The notes beneath the pieces are model-generated. The model was not told where the DNA came from, did no database searches, and was given only the letters and a program-made list of their open reading frames with translations. Positions 34,152-42,862 of a stretch of DNA of 64,000 nt are shown here, piece by piece (positions within the stretch are counted from its first letter, which is position 1; the number at the start of each line of letters is the position of its first letter). The stretch is from assembly GCF_013694095.1 (NCBI RefSeq), contig NZ_JACEFB010000003.1, forward strand, positions 62,001-126,000. The letters run 5' to 3'. The DNA is from Thermogemmata fonticola (GTDB lineage Bacteria; Planctomycetota; Planctomycetia; Gemmatales; Gemmataceae). A program made the position numbers and the translations under genes.

Positions 34152-37127
34152 TCATTTGGAACTGCAAACACCAGAAACAACCGTCGACTTTTCTGACTGA
34201 GTGGATTGGGCATCCTCAGCCGGTTTCTTCTCGCGGGGAGACGGTGCTATCCCACTCCCTTCGGGCGGGGAAAGTAAGCGAAAAGGCTGTTCAGGGGTTA
34301 AGGCTTCCGCCATGTTTCCTCGCAAGCGGACAAGTTGCGCTGAGTAGGCACCCGCGGGGGACAAGGCTGCTGTCATCGGTCCCTTTCCACTCCCTGGGCC
34401 ACGCAAATCCCAAGAGAGACGGTGCAGTCCCGCTGTCCCCCGCGCCCGTACATCACGCACGAGTCGGCCTTGCGCATCGCGGATACGCACAACCAGGCGG
34501 TCTTTTTCCGGCACACTTTCCCGCAAATAGTAGGTGATGATAGCCCCCGCTGGCGGATTCGGAGCGGCAAAGCCTCCATCGCTGCGAGCAAATGGCAACT
34601 CCGTTACCCGCCAGGTATCACGGATGGGCAAAAGCACAGCGGCAGCCGCCCGGGCTTCGCTCGTCCAGCCACGGAGCGCCGCGTAGTGATCCAGAATGTA
34701 AATCCCTCGCCCAAAGGTGGCGCACACCAGGTCCCCTTCGCGTTCTTGGACCGCCAAATCCCGGAAAGGAATCGGCGGCGCCCCGGGAACCCGTTGCCAC
34801 TGCTCGCCGCCATCCAGCGTCACGAACAGTCCAAACTCTGTTCCCACAAAGAGAAGGTCCGGATGCACGCGATCGGCCACAATCGACCAGACCACATGCC
34901 GGTCGGGAAGATTGCCGGTGATATTCGTCCAGCTTTGGCCCAAATCCACAGTTTTGAGTACATAGGGACGGAAGTCGCCATATTGCCAGTTGTTGAAGGT
35001 GACGTATAAGGTCGAACGCTCCCGCGGGGAGAAAAAGACATCGGAAACGTAGGTGCCGGGTGGGACGCCGGGAAAATGTTCAATCCTGCGCCACGACTGG
35101 CCGTTATTCTCGCTAATTTGGACCAAGCCGTCATCGGTCCCCACGGCCAGCAATCCCGCCTGGACAGGAGATTCGTCCAAAGCTGTGATGATGCTCAAAG
35201 GTGTGGTAAACGCATCGCGCGAGACAGCATCCTTACCCCAGAGTTTCCCCATGAGGGGCACTTTGAGGGGATCGAGCTGGCGGGTCAGATCCGGACTGAT
35301 GACTTTCCAGGTCGTCCCCCGATCGTCGCTTTGGAACACCCGGTTCGCCGCCATGTACAAGCGGGTCGCCGAGTGCGGGCTAATCAACAAGGGGGCATCC
35401 CAACCCCAGCGGAGGTTATCTCCTCCCCCTTTAGTAGCCGGCGGTTGTGTGGACTCATCCTGCTCCTCGACTTTCGCGCCTTTCGGCAACGTATCCGCCT
35501 CTGTTCCAGACTCGTCCTTTCCCCCGCCGGACTTCGGGTCCGCTTCCTTTTTATCGGATGTCTCCTTCTTTTTTGGAGACTGCTTATCCCTCGAGGAAAT
35601 CAAGCGAGGTTTGATCGGGACGGAGCGCCCTGTTGTCTTATCAATGCGAACCAGGGCTCCATACTGGGAACTGATGTAAACGATATTCGGGTTACCAGGT
35701 TCCACGCGGGGTTGCATGCCATCTCCCCCGCCATAGACTCCCCAGTCGGCGTTACGGATACCGACCCGGTGGGCCGTACGTGCCGGGCCGCCATGAGTGC
35801 CGTTATCTTGAGAGCCAGCGTAAATGTTGTAAAACGGCACGGCGTCGTCCACCGCCACGCGATAGTACTGAGTCGTGGGCATATTTGTGAAATGCCGCCA
35901 AGTCTGGCCGCCGTCGTAGGTTTCGTACAATCCGCCGTCGTTGCCGCTAAGCCAGTGATTCGGGTCCGTAGGATCAAAGGCGAGGGCATGGTGATCTACA
36001 TGGACCGGCCAGCGCAGGCGCGTGAAAGTTTTCCCACCGTCATCGGTCATCTGAACGACCGTATCCATAATGTAGAGGCGGTCGAAGCGGTGGGGATCAG
36101 CGAAGATTTCTCCGTAGTATTCCCCGGTTTGGACGGGGGCGGCTCCGCGCCGTTCCCAAGTCTCTCCCCCATCTTCGGAGCGGTAGAACGCCCCGCGCTC
36201 TTTGGCGGCCGTCTGAATGTGAGCATAAACCACATTCGGCCTTTGAGGCGACACCGCCAAGGCGATCCGACCTAGGTCTCCTTGCGGCAATCCTTTGGTC
36301 AAGCGCCGCCACGTTTGCCCGCCATCCGTCGATTTGAAAATGGCACTTTCCGGACCGCCACCCACCAGCACCCCTACATGCCGCCTCCGCTGATAAGAAG
36401 CCGCATAGAGCACATCCGGGTTGCTCGGATCCATGACCACGTCAGTGATCCCTGTTTCCGGACTGATGGTCAAAACGGCAGACCAGGTTTTTCCGCCATC
36501 GCGGGAACGGTATAAGCCCCGTTCGCCGCCTGAAGCCCACAGCGGCCCTTGGGATGCCACGTAAACCGTCTGCGAATCCCGCGGATCGATCAGAATCCGG
36601 GCGATGTGTTCCGAGTGTTTCAAGCCCATGTGCTGCCAGGTTTTCCCCCCATCCGTCGATTTGTACACGCCATCGCCAAACCCCACACTGCGCTGGGACT
36701 GATTCTCCCCCGTTCCTACCCAGATGATCTCCGGATTGTGGGGATCCACCGCCAAGCAGCCAATCGAATAAGAACCCTGCTGATCGAAGATGGGAGTCCA
36801 AGTGATGCCGCGGTTGGTCGTTTTCCAGACACCGCCGGAAGCCACGGCCACATACCAGATGCTGGGTTGGCGGGGATGAATGACGATGTCTCCGATCCGG
36901 CCCGGTTGCAAGGCAGGGCCAATAGACCGCAGCGCCAGTGCTTGCAGGTCTTGGGTTGTCAAGCTTGAAGCCGCCGGACGCGGAGCTGGGGCGATCGGCA
37001 ACTCCAACCCCCCAACCGGCAACTCCGATCCCCCTTCCACTCCATCGGCCACCGACCGACTCTGATCAATAACCCATCCCACACCCATCAGCAGTGCGAC
37101 ACAGGACAGCATTCGGAAATGCCGCAT
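34152..37127 (-). CDS. Secreted multi-Asp-box beta-propeller (sortilin/VPS10-like)
   Basis: From the ATG at 37127 (GGGAGA upstream) the 991-residue protein has an N-terminal hydrophobic segment (MLSCVALLMGVGWVI) and then about ten Asp-box/BNR repeats such as STDGGKTWQ, SRDGGKTWS, STDGGQTWR, SEDGGETWE, TYDGGQTWR, SDDRGTTWK, SENNGQSWR and LDGGEQWQ. A Lys/Asp/Glu/Ser-rich low-complexity insert lies near residues 505-565. These form a large beta-propeller of the VPS10/sialidase-like group, which in planctomycetes are secreted and mostly of unknown role; a C-terminal domain (ITYYLRESVPEKDRLVVRI) resembles a carbohydrate-binding-like sandwich. No catalytic sialidase residues are recognised. Confidence 0.85.
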   Translation of the reverse strand: MRHFRMLSCVALLMGVGWVIDQSRSVADGVEGGSELPVGGLELPIAPAPRPAASSLTTQDLQALALRSIGPALQPGRIGDIVIHPRQPSIWYVAVASGGVWKTTNRGITWTPIFDQQGSYSIGCLAVDPHNPEIIWVGTGENQSQRSVGFGDGVYKSTDGGKTWQHMGLKHSEHIARILIDPRDSQTVYVASQGPLWASGGERGLYRSRDGGKTWSAVLTISPETGITDVVMDPSNPDVLYAASYQRRRHVGVLVGGGPESAIFKSTDGGQTWRRLTKGLPQGDLGRIALAVSPQRPNVVYAHIQTAAKERGAFYRSEDGGETWERRGAAPVQTGEYYGEIFADPHRFDRLYIMDTVVQMTDDGGKTFTRLRWPVHVDHHALAFDPTDPNHWLSGNDGGLYETYDGGQTWRHFTNMPTTQYYRVAVDDAVPFYNIYAGSQDNGTHGGPARTAHRVGIRNADWGVYGGGDGMQPRVEPGNPNIVYISSQYGALVRIDKTTGRSVPIKPRLISSRDKQSPKKKETSDKKEADPKSGGGKDESGTEADTLPKGAKVEEQDESTQPPATKGGGDNLRWGWDAPLLISPHSATRLYMAANRVFQSDDRGTTWKVISPDLTRQLDPLKVPLMGKLWGKDAVSRDAFTTPLSIITALDESPVQAGLLAVGTDDGLVQISENNGQSWRRIEHFPGVPPGTYVSDVFFSPRERSTLYVTFNNWQYGDFRPYVLKTVDLGQSWTNITGNLPDRHVVWSIVADRVHPDLLFVGTEFGLFVTLDGGEQWQRVPGAPPIPFRDLAVQEREGDLVCATFGRGIYILDHYAALRGWTSEARAAAAVLLPIRDTWRVTELPFARSDGGFAAPNPPAGAIITYYLRESVPEKDRLVVRIRDAQGRLVRDVRARGTAGLHRLSWDLRGPGSGKGPMTAALSPAGAYSAQLVRLRGNMAEALTPEQPFRLLSPPEGSGIAPSPREKKPAEDAQSTQSEKSTVVSGVCSSK

Positions 37128-37496
37128 GGCTATCTCCCGGTTCGCGTCCAAGTCCCCGCTTCCTCCGTGTCCTTCGGTGGAAAGATGCTTCTCCTCAGAC
37201 GAATCCTTCCCAAACCAAGAATCAGATTGTAGCAGTCAGGATACCGGAGGCGATTGCTCCTGCGAAGGAAAAAACCGTGAGAATCGGGTCCCAACGTCGC
37301 CAAACAGCCCGCAAAACTGCGATCAAACCGTTCTCCGCAGACCTTAGATTCCGCCGGACCACCCGCTTGAAAGTGAAACGCCAGCGCTCTAATGTTTCCC
37401 TCACAAACTGAGCCGTTGACATCGGTTTTGCCGGCGGCGGCTCTTTCAGGAATTAGTTTGGAGAGACACCTGCAATCGAATAGGAGGGCATCAGTC
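37128..37496. other. Divergent intergenic region
   Basis: About 370 bases between the divergent beta-propeller gene and the small basic protein. TTGACA is at 37416-37421, but no acceptable -10 follows at 16-19 bases. The ribosome site AGGAGG (about 37482-37487) belongs to the gene at 37497. Confidence 0.5.
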
Positions 37497-37601
37497 ATGG
37501 GCATTTTGCACAAACCCAAGAGTGTCCGCAATCGCCACAAAAAGCGGCGGAAAGCACGCCTGTACAAGTTGCGTGGCGTCAAGAAGTGCAAGCGGCGATG
37601 A
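37497..37601 (+). CDS. 34-residue highly basic protein
   Basis: The ATG at 37497 follows AGGAGG by about 9 bases, one of the best ribosome sites in the window, and gives a short product, MGILHKPKSVRNRHKKRRK followed by ARLYKLRGVKKCKRR. Lys and Arg make up about half of the residues, with one Cys. The size and charge resemble tiny ribosomal-type proteins (bTHX, or the AURKAIP1/COX24-like bS22 group), but I cannot match it to a family, so no function is assigned. It stands alone, with the TPR gene converging 55 bases downstream. The longer frame from 37392 is not needed. Confidence 0.7.
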   Translation: MGILHKPKSVRNRHKKRRKARLYKLRGVKKCKRR

Positions 37602-37656
37602 GGCGGTGCGGCTCCACCTCCAAATCTTCTGCCTCCAGTTTCACTGCCGTCAAAGC

Positions 37657-39066
37657 TTATTGGGGCTGAGCAACGACAGCCTCCTCCAGAGCGAACAGAA
37701 ACGCTTCGGGATTGTCATGATTGAGGCGTAACCGCCCGGTAACGAGAATCAAGTCCCGGCGTTTGTCGATCTGCCTGCCAGCCGCAAGGCGGACATATAC
37801 CAGCCCGTTCGGCTCCGGCGCTTCGCAGAACCAGCACCCCACCGGATATTCCAACAGGAGGAATTCCTGCGGTTGGGGTTGATCTCCCAGGGGTTGCATA
37901 AAGCCGTTGAGGCTGACAAGCTGGCCATCTAAGCGGCGGAGGTAGTCGGGGAAGTGGACGGCTCCTCGATCACCGAACGACGTCGCAGCCAGAAGGGACC
38001 ACGGCAGCGGCGTGGGGCCATCCGATCGGGGAGGTGGAAGCAGCCGCTCATCGAAGGTTTGGAGTAATGGGCGGGAGGAACGGGGACGAAACTGGGACTG
38101 ATGCTTGGCATGCTGGCGGAGTTTTTCAGCTTCCGTGCGGAACAACAGGCGGCGTGCCCTCAGCGCTGGAGAATTGAGGCCAAACTCCGTGACACAGCCA
38201 TCGAGCATGGCCGCCGCCACAATCACTTCGCCATCCGCATTAGCCAATTCGGCCAGTAGCCAGAGCAAACGACCATCCTGGGGTAGCCATAACGCCAGTT
38301 GCTGAGCAATGGCCACTGCATCAGGGGGAAGCGTCTGCCGGCGCTGTTCCGGCCAGGGTCCCACCGGCCCGTCCCAGGGCACGCCAAAGAGATCATCGAC
38401 ACCCCGTGCCGCGATTCCTCCTTTCTCTGCCCGGCGCAAGCGGACGAGTTTCAGATGATATTCCTCGTAACGCTTCCAGGCGGGAGGTGCTAGACGAACG
38501 GCCTCTTGCAAAGCCTCAATAGCCCGGTCCCATTCGCCCTGCAATTGCCAGGCGGTGCCGAGATTGGCGTGCAAAGCAAAGTGGTCCGGCCAGCGGCGTA
38601 CTGCGGGCGTCAGCACCGCCAGGGCCTCATTCCAGCGGCCCAAACGAATCAGGACCGCCCCGTAATCGGCACTCTCCTGAGCAGTCAGCGGGCGCTGCCT
38701 CGCCAAACGCTGATAATGACCCGCAGCGGTGACATACTCCTGACGCAACGGGGAAGGACCACCGTCCGCCGGGCGCTCGGCCGCAATCGTTCGTAAAGCG
38801 CGGTGATCGAGTAAAAATCCGCGCCAACGGCTCGGCAGGGGAGCATACTTTTCCGCAGAATAATGGACCCCCGCTCGGACTGCCCCTCCGTCCGCCAGTC
38901 CCAACCCCAACAATACCCCTCCGACGGCACCGAACCGCACGAAGAGGCGACATACCGCCCGGTACGTCAGGGAAATTAAGGCGAATAAGAACGGGAACGC
39001 TCTCTGTCGCCGGAGACGGAAAGCTTCCTTTCTCTCTGCTAACGGGTGGCCGCGGAACTTCCTCAT
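37657..39066 (-). CDS. TPR-repeat protein, membrane-anchored
   Basis: A 469-residue protein. A basic N-terminus precedes a hydrophobic segment (AFPFLFALISLTYRAVC...GGVLLGLGLADGG), suggesting a membrane anchor or export. Residues 110-230 carry TPR-like helices (ESADYGAVLIRLGRWNEAL, HFALHANLGTAWQLQGEWD, AIEALQEAVRLAP), consistent with several TPR units. The C-terminal part is an all-beta region (VHFPDYLRRLDGQLVSLNGF, ILVTGRLRLNHDNPEAFLF) with VGCWFCEAPEPN containing two Cys. No enzyme motif. The start has no strong ribosome site, so the N-terminus is the least certain part. Confidence 0.75.
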   Translation of the reverse strand: MRKFRGHPLAERKEAFRLRRQRAFPFLFALISLTYRAVCRLFVRFGAVGGVLLGLGLADGGAVRAGVHYSAEKYAPLPSRWRGFLLDHRALRTIAAERPADGGPSPLRQEYVTAAGHYQRLARQRPLTAQESADYGAVLIRLGRWNEALAVLTPAVRRWPDHFALHANLGTAWQLQGEWDRAIEALQEAVRLAPPAWKRYEEYHLKLVRLRRAEKGGIAARGVDDLFGVPWDGPVGPWPEQRRQTLPPDAVAIAQQLALWLPQDGRLLWLLAELANADGEVIVAAAMLDGCVTEFGLNSPALRARRLLFRTEAEKLRQHAKHQSQFRPRSSRPLLQTFDERLLPPPRSDGPTPLPWSLLAATSFGDRGAVHFPDYLRRLDGQLVSLNGFMQPLGDQPQPQEFLLLEYPVGCWFCEAPEPNGLVYVRLAAGRQIDKRRDLILVTGRLRLNHDNPEAFLFALEEAVVAQPQ

Positions 39067-39149
39067 CGGTCGTCTCGCCAGACTGTGATCCTCGTCAAAG
39101 CTCTACCGGCTGGAATGGAATCCGGGGGACGGAGCAATAACGTTGTCTG

Positions 39150-40103
39150 TCAATTTTTCTCCGGCGTGGAGCGTTGCAGGGCGGCCAACTCTTCCGGAGA
39201 TAGGGGTTCCAGGACAAATAAAGGCTCATCCCCGTCGAGGAACCATTCGTCCGAGTTCCGCAGGCGGAGGCGGAGGTAATCTCCTTCACTTGTCCCAATA
39301 GTATCGCCGGCGGCAAACGTCTGCCTCTCGTAGCGCAAGTAGTCCAACATGTTGCTGAAGAGACTAAACGTGGCCGAGCCGCGGTGATGCCCTTCGGTCC
39401 GCATGGCCAGATCCGGCAGGCCGAAGCTGTGGCAGCCGTAGGTCCGCATCCAAACCCCTTCCTCGCCGGCCACTTCCATCTTGACAAATCCCGCGTAGAA
39501 GAAGGGCAGCGGCAATGAGCGCATGGCTGAGAGGGTGTCGCCCCGGTCCTCTTCGTTGGGTAGGAAGACCCAAGCGGGCACAGAGGTGCGGGCCTGCTCG
39601 TTGAGGGCCACAATCGCTCCATGGGGAACCAGAGCTGCCGTAGCGGCCACCAGTGCCACGTACTGCTCCAGCGGATTCGGGTCGTAACCGGCGTAATACA
39701 GTAGAACATGGGTAGCATGCTGAAGGGCCTGCTGTTTGATCTCCGCGGGGTAATGGGCCGGGGCGACGCACCGCTCCACGGCACTGGCCGGCATCGGCGC
39801 ATTGAAGCCGACCAGTTTAATGACGTGGTCCTTCCAGGCCAATAGGCCCACCACGGCCGAGGGGCTGCCTTGGGCTTGGGTCGGGGCATCCTGAGCGGGC
39901 AGCTCTGCCAGTTCCACCGTCGCGGCAGACAACTCCGGATGGTAAGCCCGCAGGGCAGCTTGGATTGGCTCGGCGGGCAAAACCAGGGGATGAGCGGACA
40001 AGAGGACTTGCACTGACGGGGGATCGACCAGCAGTGGATTAGCCACCGGTGGCCCACCATCCCGATGCTGACCCCGCCCGAAAAAACGCTCTAGCAGGTC
40101 CAT
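39150..40103 (-). CDS. DUF4261-like protein
   Basis: A 317-residue cytoplasmic protein, with AAGGAG before the ATG. Features include VVGLLAWKDHVIKLVGFNAPMP, HATHVLLYYAGYDPNPLEQYVAL, and VWMRTYGCHSFGLPDLAMR, followed by FSLFSNMLDYLRYER. The VWMRTYG...GLPDLA segment and overall size match the DUF4261 family, which has no assigned function but is often found in polymorphic-toxin-type contexts; here there is none. A 321-codon frame on the same strand at 39095-40060 is an out-of-frame shadow. Confidence 0.75.
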   Translation of the reverse strand: MDLLERFFGRGQHRDGGPPVANPLLVDPPSVQVLLSAHPLVLPAEPIQAALRAYHPELSAATVELAELPAQDAPTQAQGSPSAVVGLLAWKDHVIKLVGFNAPMPASAVERCVAPAHYPAEIKQQALQHATHVLLYYAGYDPNPLEQYVALVAATAALVPHGAIVALNEQARTSVPAWVFLPNEEDRGDTLSAMRSLPLPFFYAGFVKMEVAGEEGVWMRTYGCHSFGLPDLAMRTEGHHRGSATFSLFSNMLDYLRYERQTFAAGDTIGTSEGDYLRLRLRNSDEWFLDGDEPLFVLEPLSPEELAALQRSTPEKN

Positions 40104-40281
40104 AGCTTCAGTCTCCTTTTAGGGTTGTGGCGGCAGGGCGAGGGCCGACGGCGAGTCATTTTGTTTTTCCTATTCTCACTCCACTTGTGCTATCATACAC
40201 CATCGGATGACCTGCAAGAGCGTTTTGCAGGCTCTTTCCCGGAATTTCGGTGTGCATCCGCCAACTGAAAGGGACCCCGCT

Positions 40282-41685
40282 ATGCTGCAACGAGGTACGC
40301 TTTCCCGCCGAGGTTTCATGGCCCGTTCGATCGCAGCCCTGACCGCCGCCGGACTGCCTGCCTGGCATGCCCGCGAGTACTTCGCCGATCAGGCCCGCGC
40401 CGCCCAACAACCACCCACTGTCTCCCCGAATCAGACGGTCAACATCGGCGTTATTGGTGTCGGACCGAACCCCCGACGCTCGAATGCCCTCTACGCCGAG
40501 GCGAAACGCCACAAACATGTCCGCTTCACCGCCGTTTGCGACGTGGATGGCCGCCACCTGGACTACGCCGTCGCCCAATACAAGAAGGATGGCTTCAACG
40601 TCAAACCCTACAAAGATTTCCGGGAACTGTGCGCCGACAAGAATGTGGACATCGTAATCATCGCCACACCGGACCACTGGCACGCCTTGCAAGCAATCGC
40701 AGCCCTGAAAAACGGCAAAGATGTTTACTGCGAAAAGCCTCTAACCCTCACCGTCGAAGAGGCTTTGGCGCTCCAGAAAGTGACCCACCAGACCCAGCGA
40801 GTGTTGCAGACAGGCAGCCAGCAGCGTTGCGAAATGGCCGGCCGCTTCCGCTTGGCCACCGAATTGGTGCGTGCCGGACGGCTGGGCAAAATCACCCACA
40901 TGGAATGCCGCATCGGGGCCAATCCCACCAGCGGCCCCATCCCGGCTGTCGATCCTCCCAAGGAGTTAGACTGGGACTTCTGGCTCGGCCCCACACCCAA
41001 AGTCCCCTACCGCCAGGACAAGGACAAAACCAACTGCCACTACAACTTCCGCTGGTGGTACGAATATAGCGGTGGGAAAATGACTGACTGGGGCGCCCAC
41101 CACATCGACATTGCCCAATGGATGCTCGGCATGGATGGCAGCGGCCCCATTCTGGTGGAACACATCGAATCGACCAAGCCTTATGATGGGGGCGATGGTT
41201 ACAACTGCCACCCGACTTTCAAGGTCCGCCTGACCTACGCCAATGGCGTCCCGGTTGAAGTCAGCCACGGAGCCGGCCGGGAAGTCAAGGGGCTGGTCGA
41301 TGCCAACGGCAAGGAACGCTCCATCAGTCCGGGTGAAAACGGCGTCCTGGTCGTCGGTACGGAAGGCACCCTCTTTGTAAGCCGCGGCTTCCTCGTGGCC
41401 TCGGATAAGAAGCTGTTCGAGCCGCTCAAAGAGGTGCCCGCACTCTATCCCAGCCGGCCTACCAATCACATGACCAACTTCCTGGAGTGCGTCCAGTCCC
41501 GGCAAAAGCCGATCTGCGACGTGGATGTCGGTGCTAGCTCGGTAATCGTCTGCCACATTGCCGCCATTGCCTTGCGCTTGGGCAAGAAGCTCAAGTGGGA
41601 CCCCCAAGCCCACCGCTTCGACGATGAGCAGGCCAACAAGATGCTCAGTCGGGAACGACGGGAACCCTGGCGCCAACTGGCTTGA
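40282..41685 (+). CDS. Tat-exported Gfo/Idh/MocA-family oxidoreductase
   Basis: From the ATG at 40282 the 467-residue protein begins with a twin-arginine signal ([19 protein letters not shown]), then the NAD(P)-binding motif [23 protein letters not shown]-like [29 protein letters not shown] and the hallmark [13 protein letters not shown] (EKP motif). The C-terminal dehydrogenase half has [25 protein letters not shown], with the His-containing catalytic motif. Dozens of such secreted oxidoreductases occur per planctomycete genome; the substrate (usually a sugar or inositol derivative) is not known. A hairpin follows at 41752. Confidence 0.93.
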   Translation: MLQRGTLSRRGFMARSIAALTAAGLPAWHAREYFADQARAAQQPPTVSPNQTVNIGVIGVGPNPRRSNALYAEAKRHKHVRFTAVCDVDGRHLDYAVAQYKKDGFNVKPYKDFRELCADKNVDIVIIATPDHWHALQAIAALKNGKDVYCEKPLTLTVEEALALQKVTHQTQRVLQTGSQQRCEMAGRFRLATELVRAGRLGKITHMECRIGANPTSGPIPAVDPPKELDWDFWLGPTPKVPYRQDKDKTNCHYNFRWWYEYSGGKMTDWGAHHIDIAQWMLGMDGSGPILVEHIESTKPYDGGDGYNCHPTFKVRLTYANGVPVEVSHGAGREVKGLVDANGKERSISPGENGVLVVGTEGTLFVSRGFLVASDKKLFEPLKEVPALYPSRPTNHMTNFLECVQSRQKPICDVDVGASSVIVCHIAAIALRLGKKLKWDPQAHRFDDEQANKMLSRERREPWRQLA

Positions 41686-41751
41686 CCCGACCAGACACTT
41701 CCGGAATCCGAAAATCCGAATGCTGCCTGGTCCGAGTGCTTTCCTGAAAGC

Positions 41752-41799
41752 GCCCCACGGAGCATGACGTGATACTCGCTGTTATGCTTCCCGTGGGGC
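41752..41799 (+). terminator. Long hairpin downstream of the oxidoreductase gene
   Basis: GCCCCACGG-AGCAT (41752-41765) pairs with ATGCT-(TC)-CCGTGGGGC (41784-41799), a 14-pair stem with a two-base bulge and an 18-base loop. It lacks a T run and is followed by ATTTCT, so it may stop transcription only weakly or act as an mRNA 3' stabiliser. Confidence 0.6.
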
Positions 41800-41828
41800 A
41801 TTTCTCCGTTGATCTCGTCGGGCAGCAT

Positions 41829-41867
41829 AAACTATCCTTAGACATGGTAAACTATCCCCAAGCATGA
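41829..41867. repeat. 20-base imperfect tandem repeat
   Basis: TAAACTATCC occurs at 41829 and 41848, with the following bases partly alike (ttagacatgg and ccaagcatga). It sits between the hairpin and the pseudouridine synthase promoter. No clear protein-binding pattern. Confidence 0.6.
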
Positions 41868-41945
41868 AGGGACTAGGCCGGTCCTTTCTTCCCCGTTCAG
41901 GAAACCCACTTTCGTCATGAAGGACCACGCAGGTTTGGGAAAAGT

Positions 41946-41954
41946 TGCTACAAT
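41946..41954 (+). promoter_or_regulatory. Extended -10 promoter of the pseudouridine synthase gene
   Basis: TGCTACAAT (extended -10, TG-N-TACAAT) ends 6 bases before the ATG at 41961. Transcription would begin at or within a base or two of the start codon, giving a leaderless message. No -35 is needed for the extended type, and there is no ribosome site upstream of the ATG, which agrees. Confidence 0.5.
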
Positions 41955-41960
41955 GCCAGC

Positions 41961-42764
41961 ATGGAACGTCTCAACAAATACCTGGCCCACGCGGGTGTGG
42001 GGTCTCGCCGTTACTGTGACGAATTGATCGCCGCCGGTCGCGTCACTGTGGACGGTGTCGTGGTCACCGCTTTGGGCACGAAGATTGACCCTTTGGTGCA
42101 TCGCGTGGCTGTGGATGAACAGCCGGTACGTCCTGAGCGGCCCGTGTACTGGCTGTTGCACAAACCGGCGGGAGTTCTTTGTACGAATTATGACCCAGCG
42201 GGGCGTCCACGGGCCATCGATCTGCTCCCCCATGTGCAGGAGCGAGTTTACACGGTGGGCCGGCTCGATGAAGCCAGTGAAGGGCTGTTGTTGATGACCA
42301 ACGATGGCGCATTGGCCGCCGCTCTAATGCACCCCCGCTACGGCATCCCCAAGACCTATCTGGTCCAAGTGGCAGGCAAACCCAGTCGGGAGGAATTGCA
42401 ACGCCTCACGGAGGGCATTTGGCTCAGCGATGGCAAGGTGCGCGCCAAAAGTGTCCACACTCTCTGGCAGCAGGGAAATAGCACGTGGTTGCGGATCGTC
42501 CTTTGTGAAGGCAAGAATCGAGAAATCCGCCGGATGTTGGCCCGATTGGGGCATAAGGTGATGCGCCTGAAACGAATTGCTATTGGCCCGGTTCGCCTTG
42601 GACGCCTCAAGAAAGGAAAATCCCGACCCCTGACGGCGAAGGAACTAACCGCCCTGCGTCAATGGGTCGAGAGGGCACGCCAAAAACTGGTTGAGCAACG
42701 GGCACGCCTGAACGCCCGCCGTCGATCGCCTCCTCGTCCCCAGCCGCCGGCAACCTCCTCGTGA
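41961..42764 (+). CDS. 16S/23S rRNA pseudouridine synthase (RsuA/RluB/RluE family)
   Basis: A 267-residue protein. An N-terminal S4 domain (LNKYLAHAGVGSRRYCDELI) is followed by the catalytic domain with the active-site Asp in GRLDEASEGLLLMTNDG, YWLLHKPAGVL, and RPRAIDLLPHV, and the C-terminal EGKNREIRRMLARLGHKV motif. It isomerises a uridine in 16S or 23S rRNA; which one cannot be told from the sequence. The C-terminal tail after about residue 235 is basic and Pro/Arg-rich. No ribosome site is present; see the promoter entry. Confidence 0.93.
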   Translation: MERLNKYLAHAGVGSRRYCDELIAAGRVTVDGVVVTALGTKIDPLVHRVAVDEQPVRPERPVYWLLHKPAGVLCTNYDPAGRPRAIDLLPHVQERVYTVGRLDEASEGLLLMTNDGALAAALMHPRYGIPKTYLVQVAGKPSREELQRLTEGIWLSDGKVRAKSVHTLWQQGNSTWLRIVLCEGKNREIRRMLARLGHKVMRLKRIAIGPVRLGRLKKGKSRPLTAKELTALRQWVERARQKLVEQRARLNARRRSPPRPQPPATSS

Positions 42765-42825
42765 TGTGAGAGCTGCACCAAACCTCCCCGTCGTGATGTC
42801 AGACCCTGGATCAGACCTCCCCGAC
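42761..42825. repeat. Imperfect tandem repeat of about 32 bases
   Basis: Two units both begin GTGATGT and end in ACCTCCCCG(T/A)C (42761-42792 and 42793-42825). The first starts inside the end of the pseudouridine synthase gene. Confidence 0.6.
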
Positions 42826-42862
42826 TCAAGCGACAATATCCTGCTCATCCGGGGGAATAGTC

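Noticed and set aside
35076-36275. 399-codon plus-strand frame
   Set aside because: Antisense to the beta-propeller gene. Its Arg/Val/Gly-rich sequence is typical of the complementary frame of G+C-rich coding DNA.
37416-37421. Perfect TTGACA upstream of the 34-residue protein
   Set aside because: The bases at the -10 position (GGCTCT) do not fit, so no promoter is called.
39095-40060. 321-codon minus-strand frame
   Set aside because: Out of frame with the DUF4261-like gene on the same strand, with Trp/Pro/Arg-rich unnatural composition.
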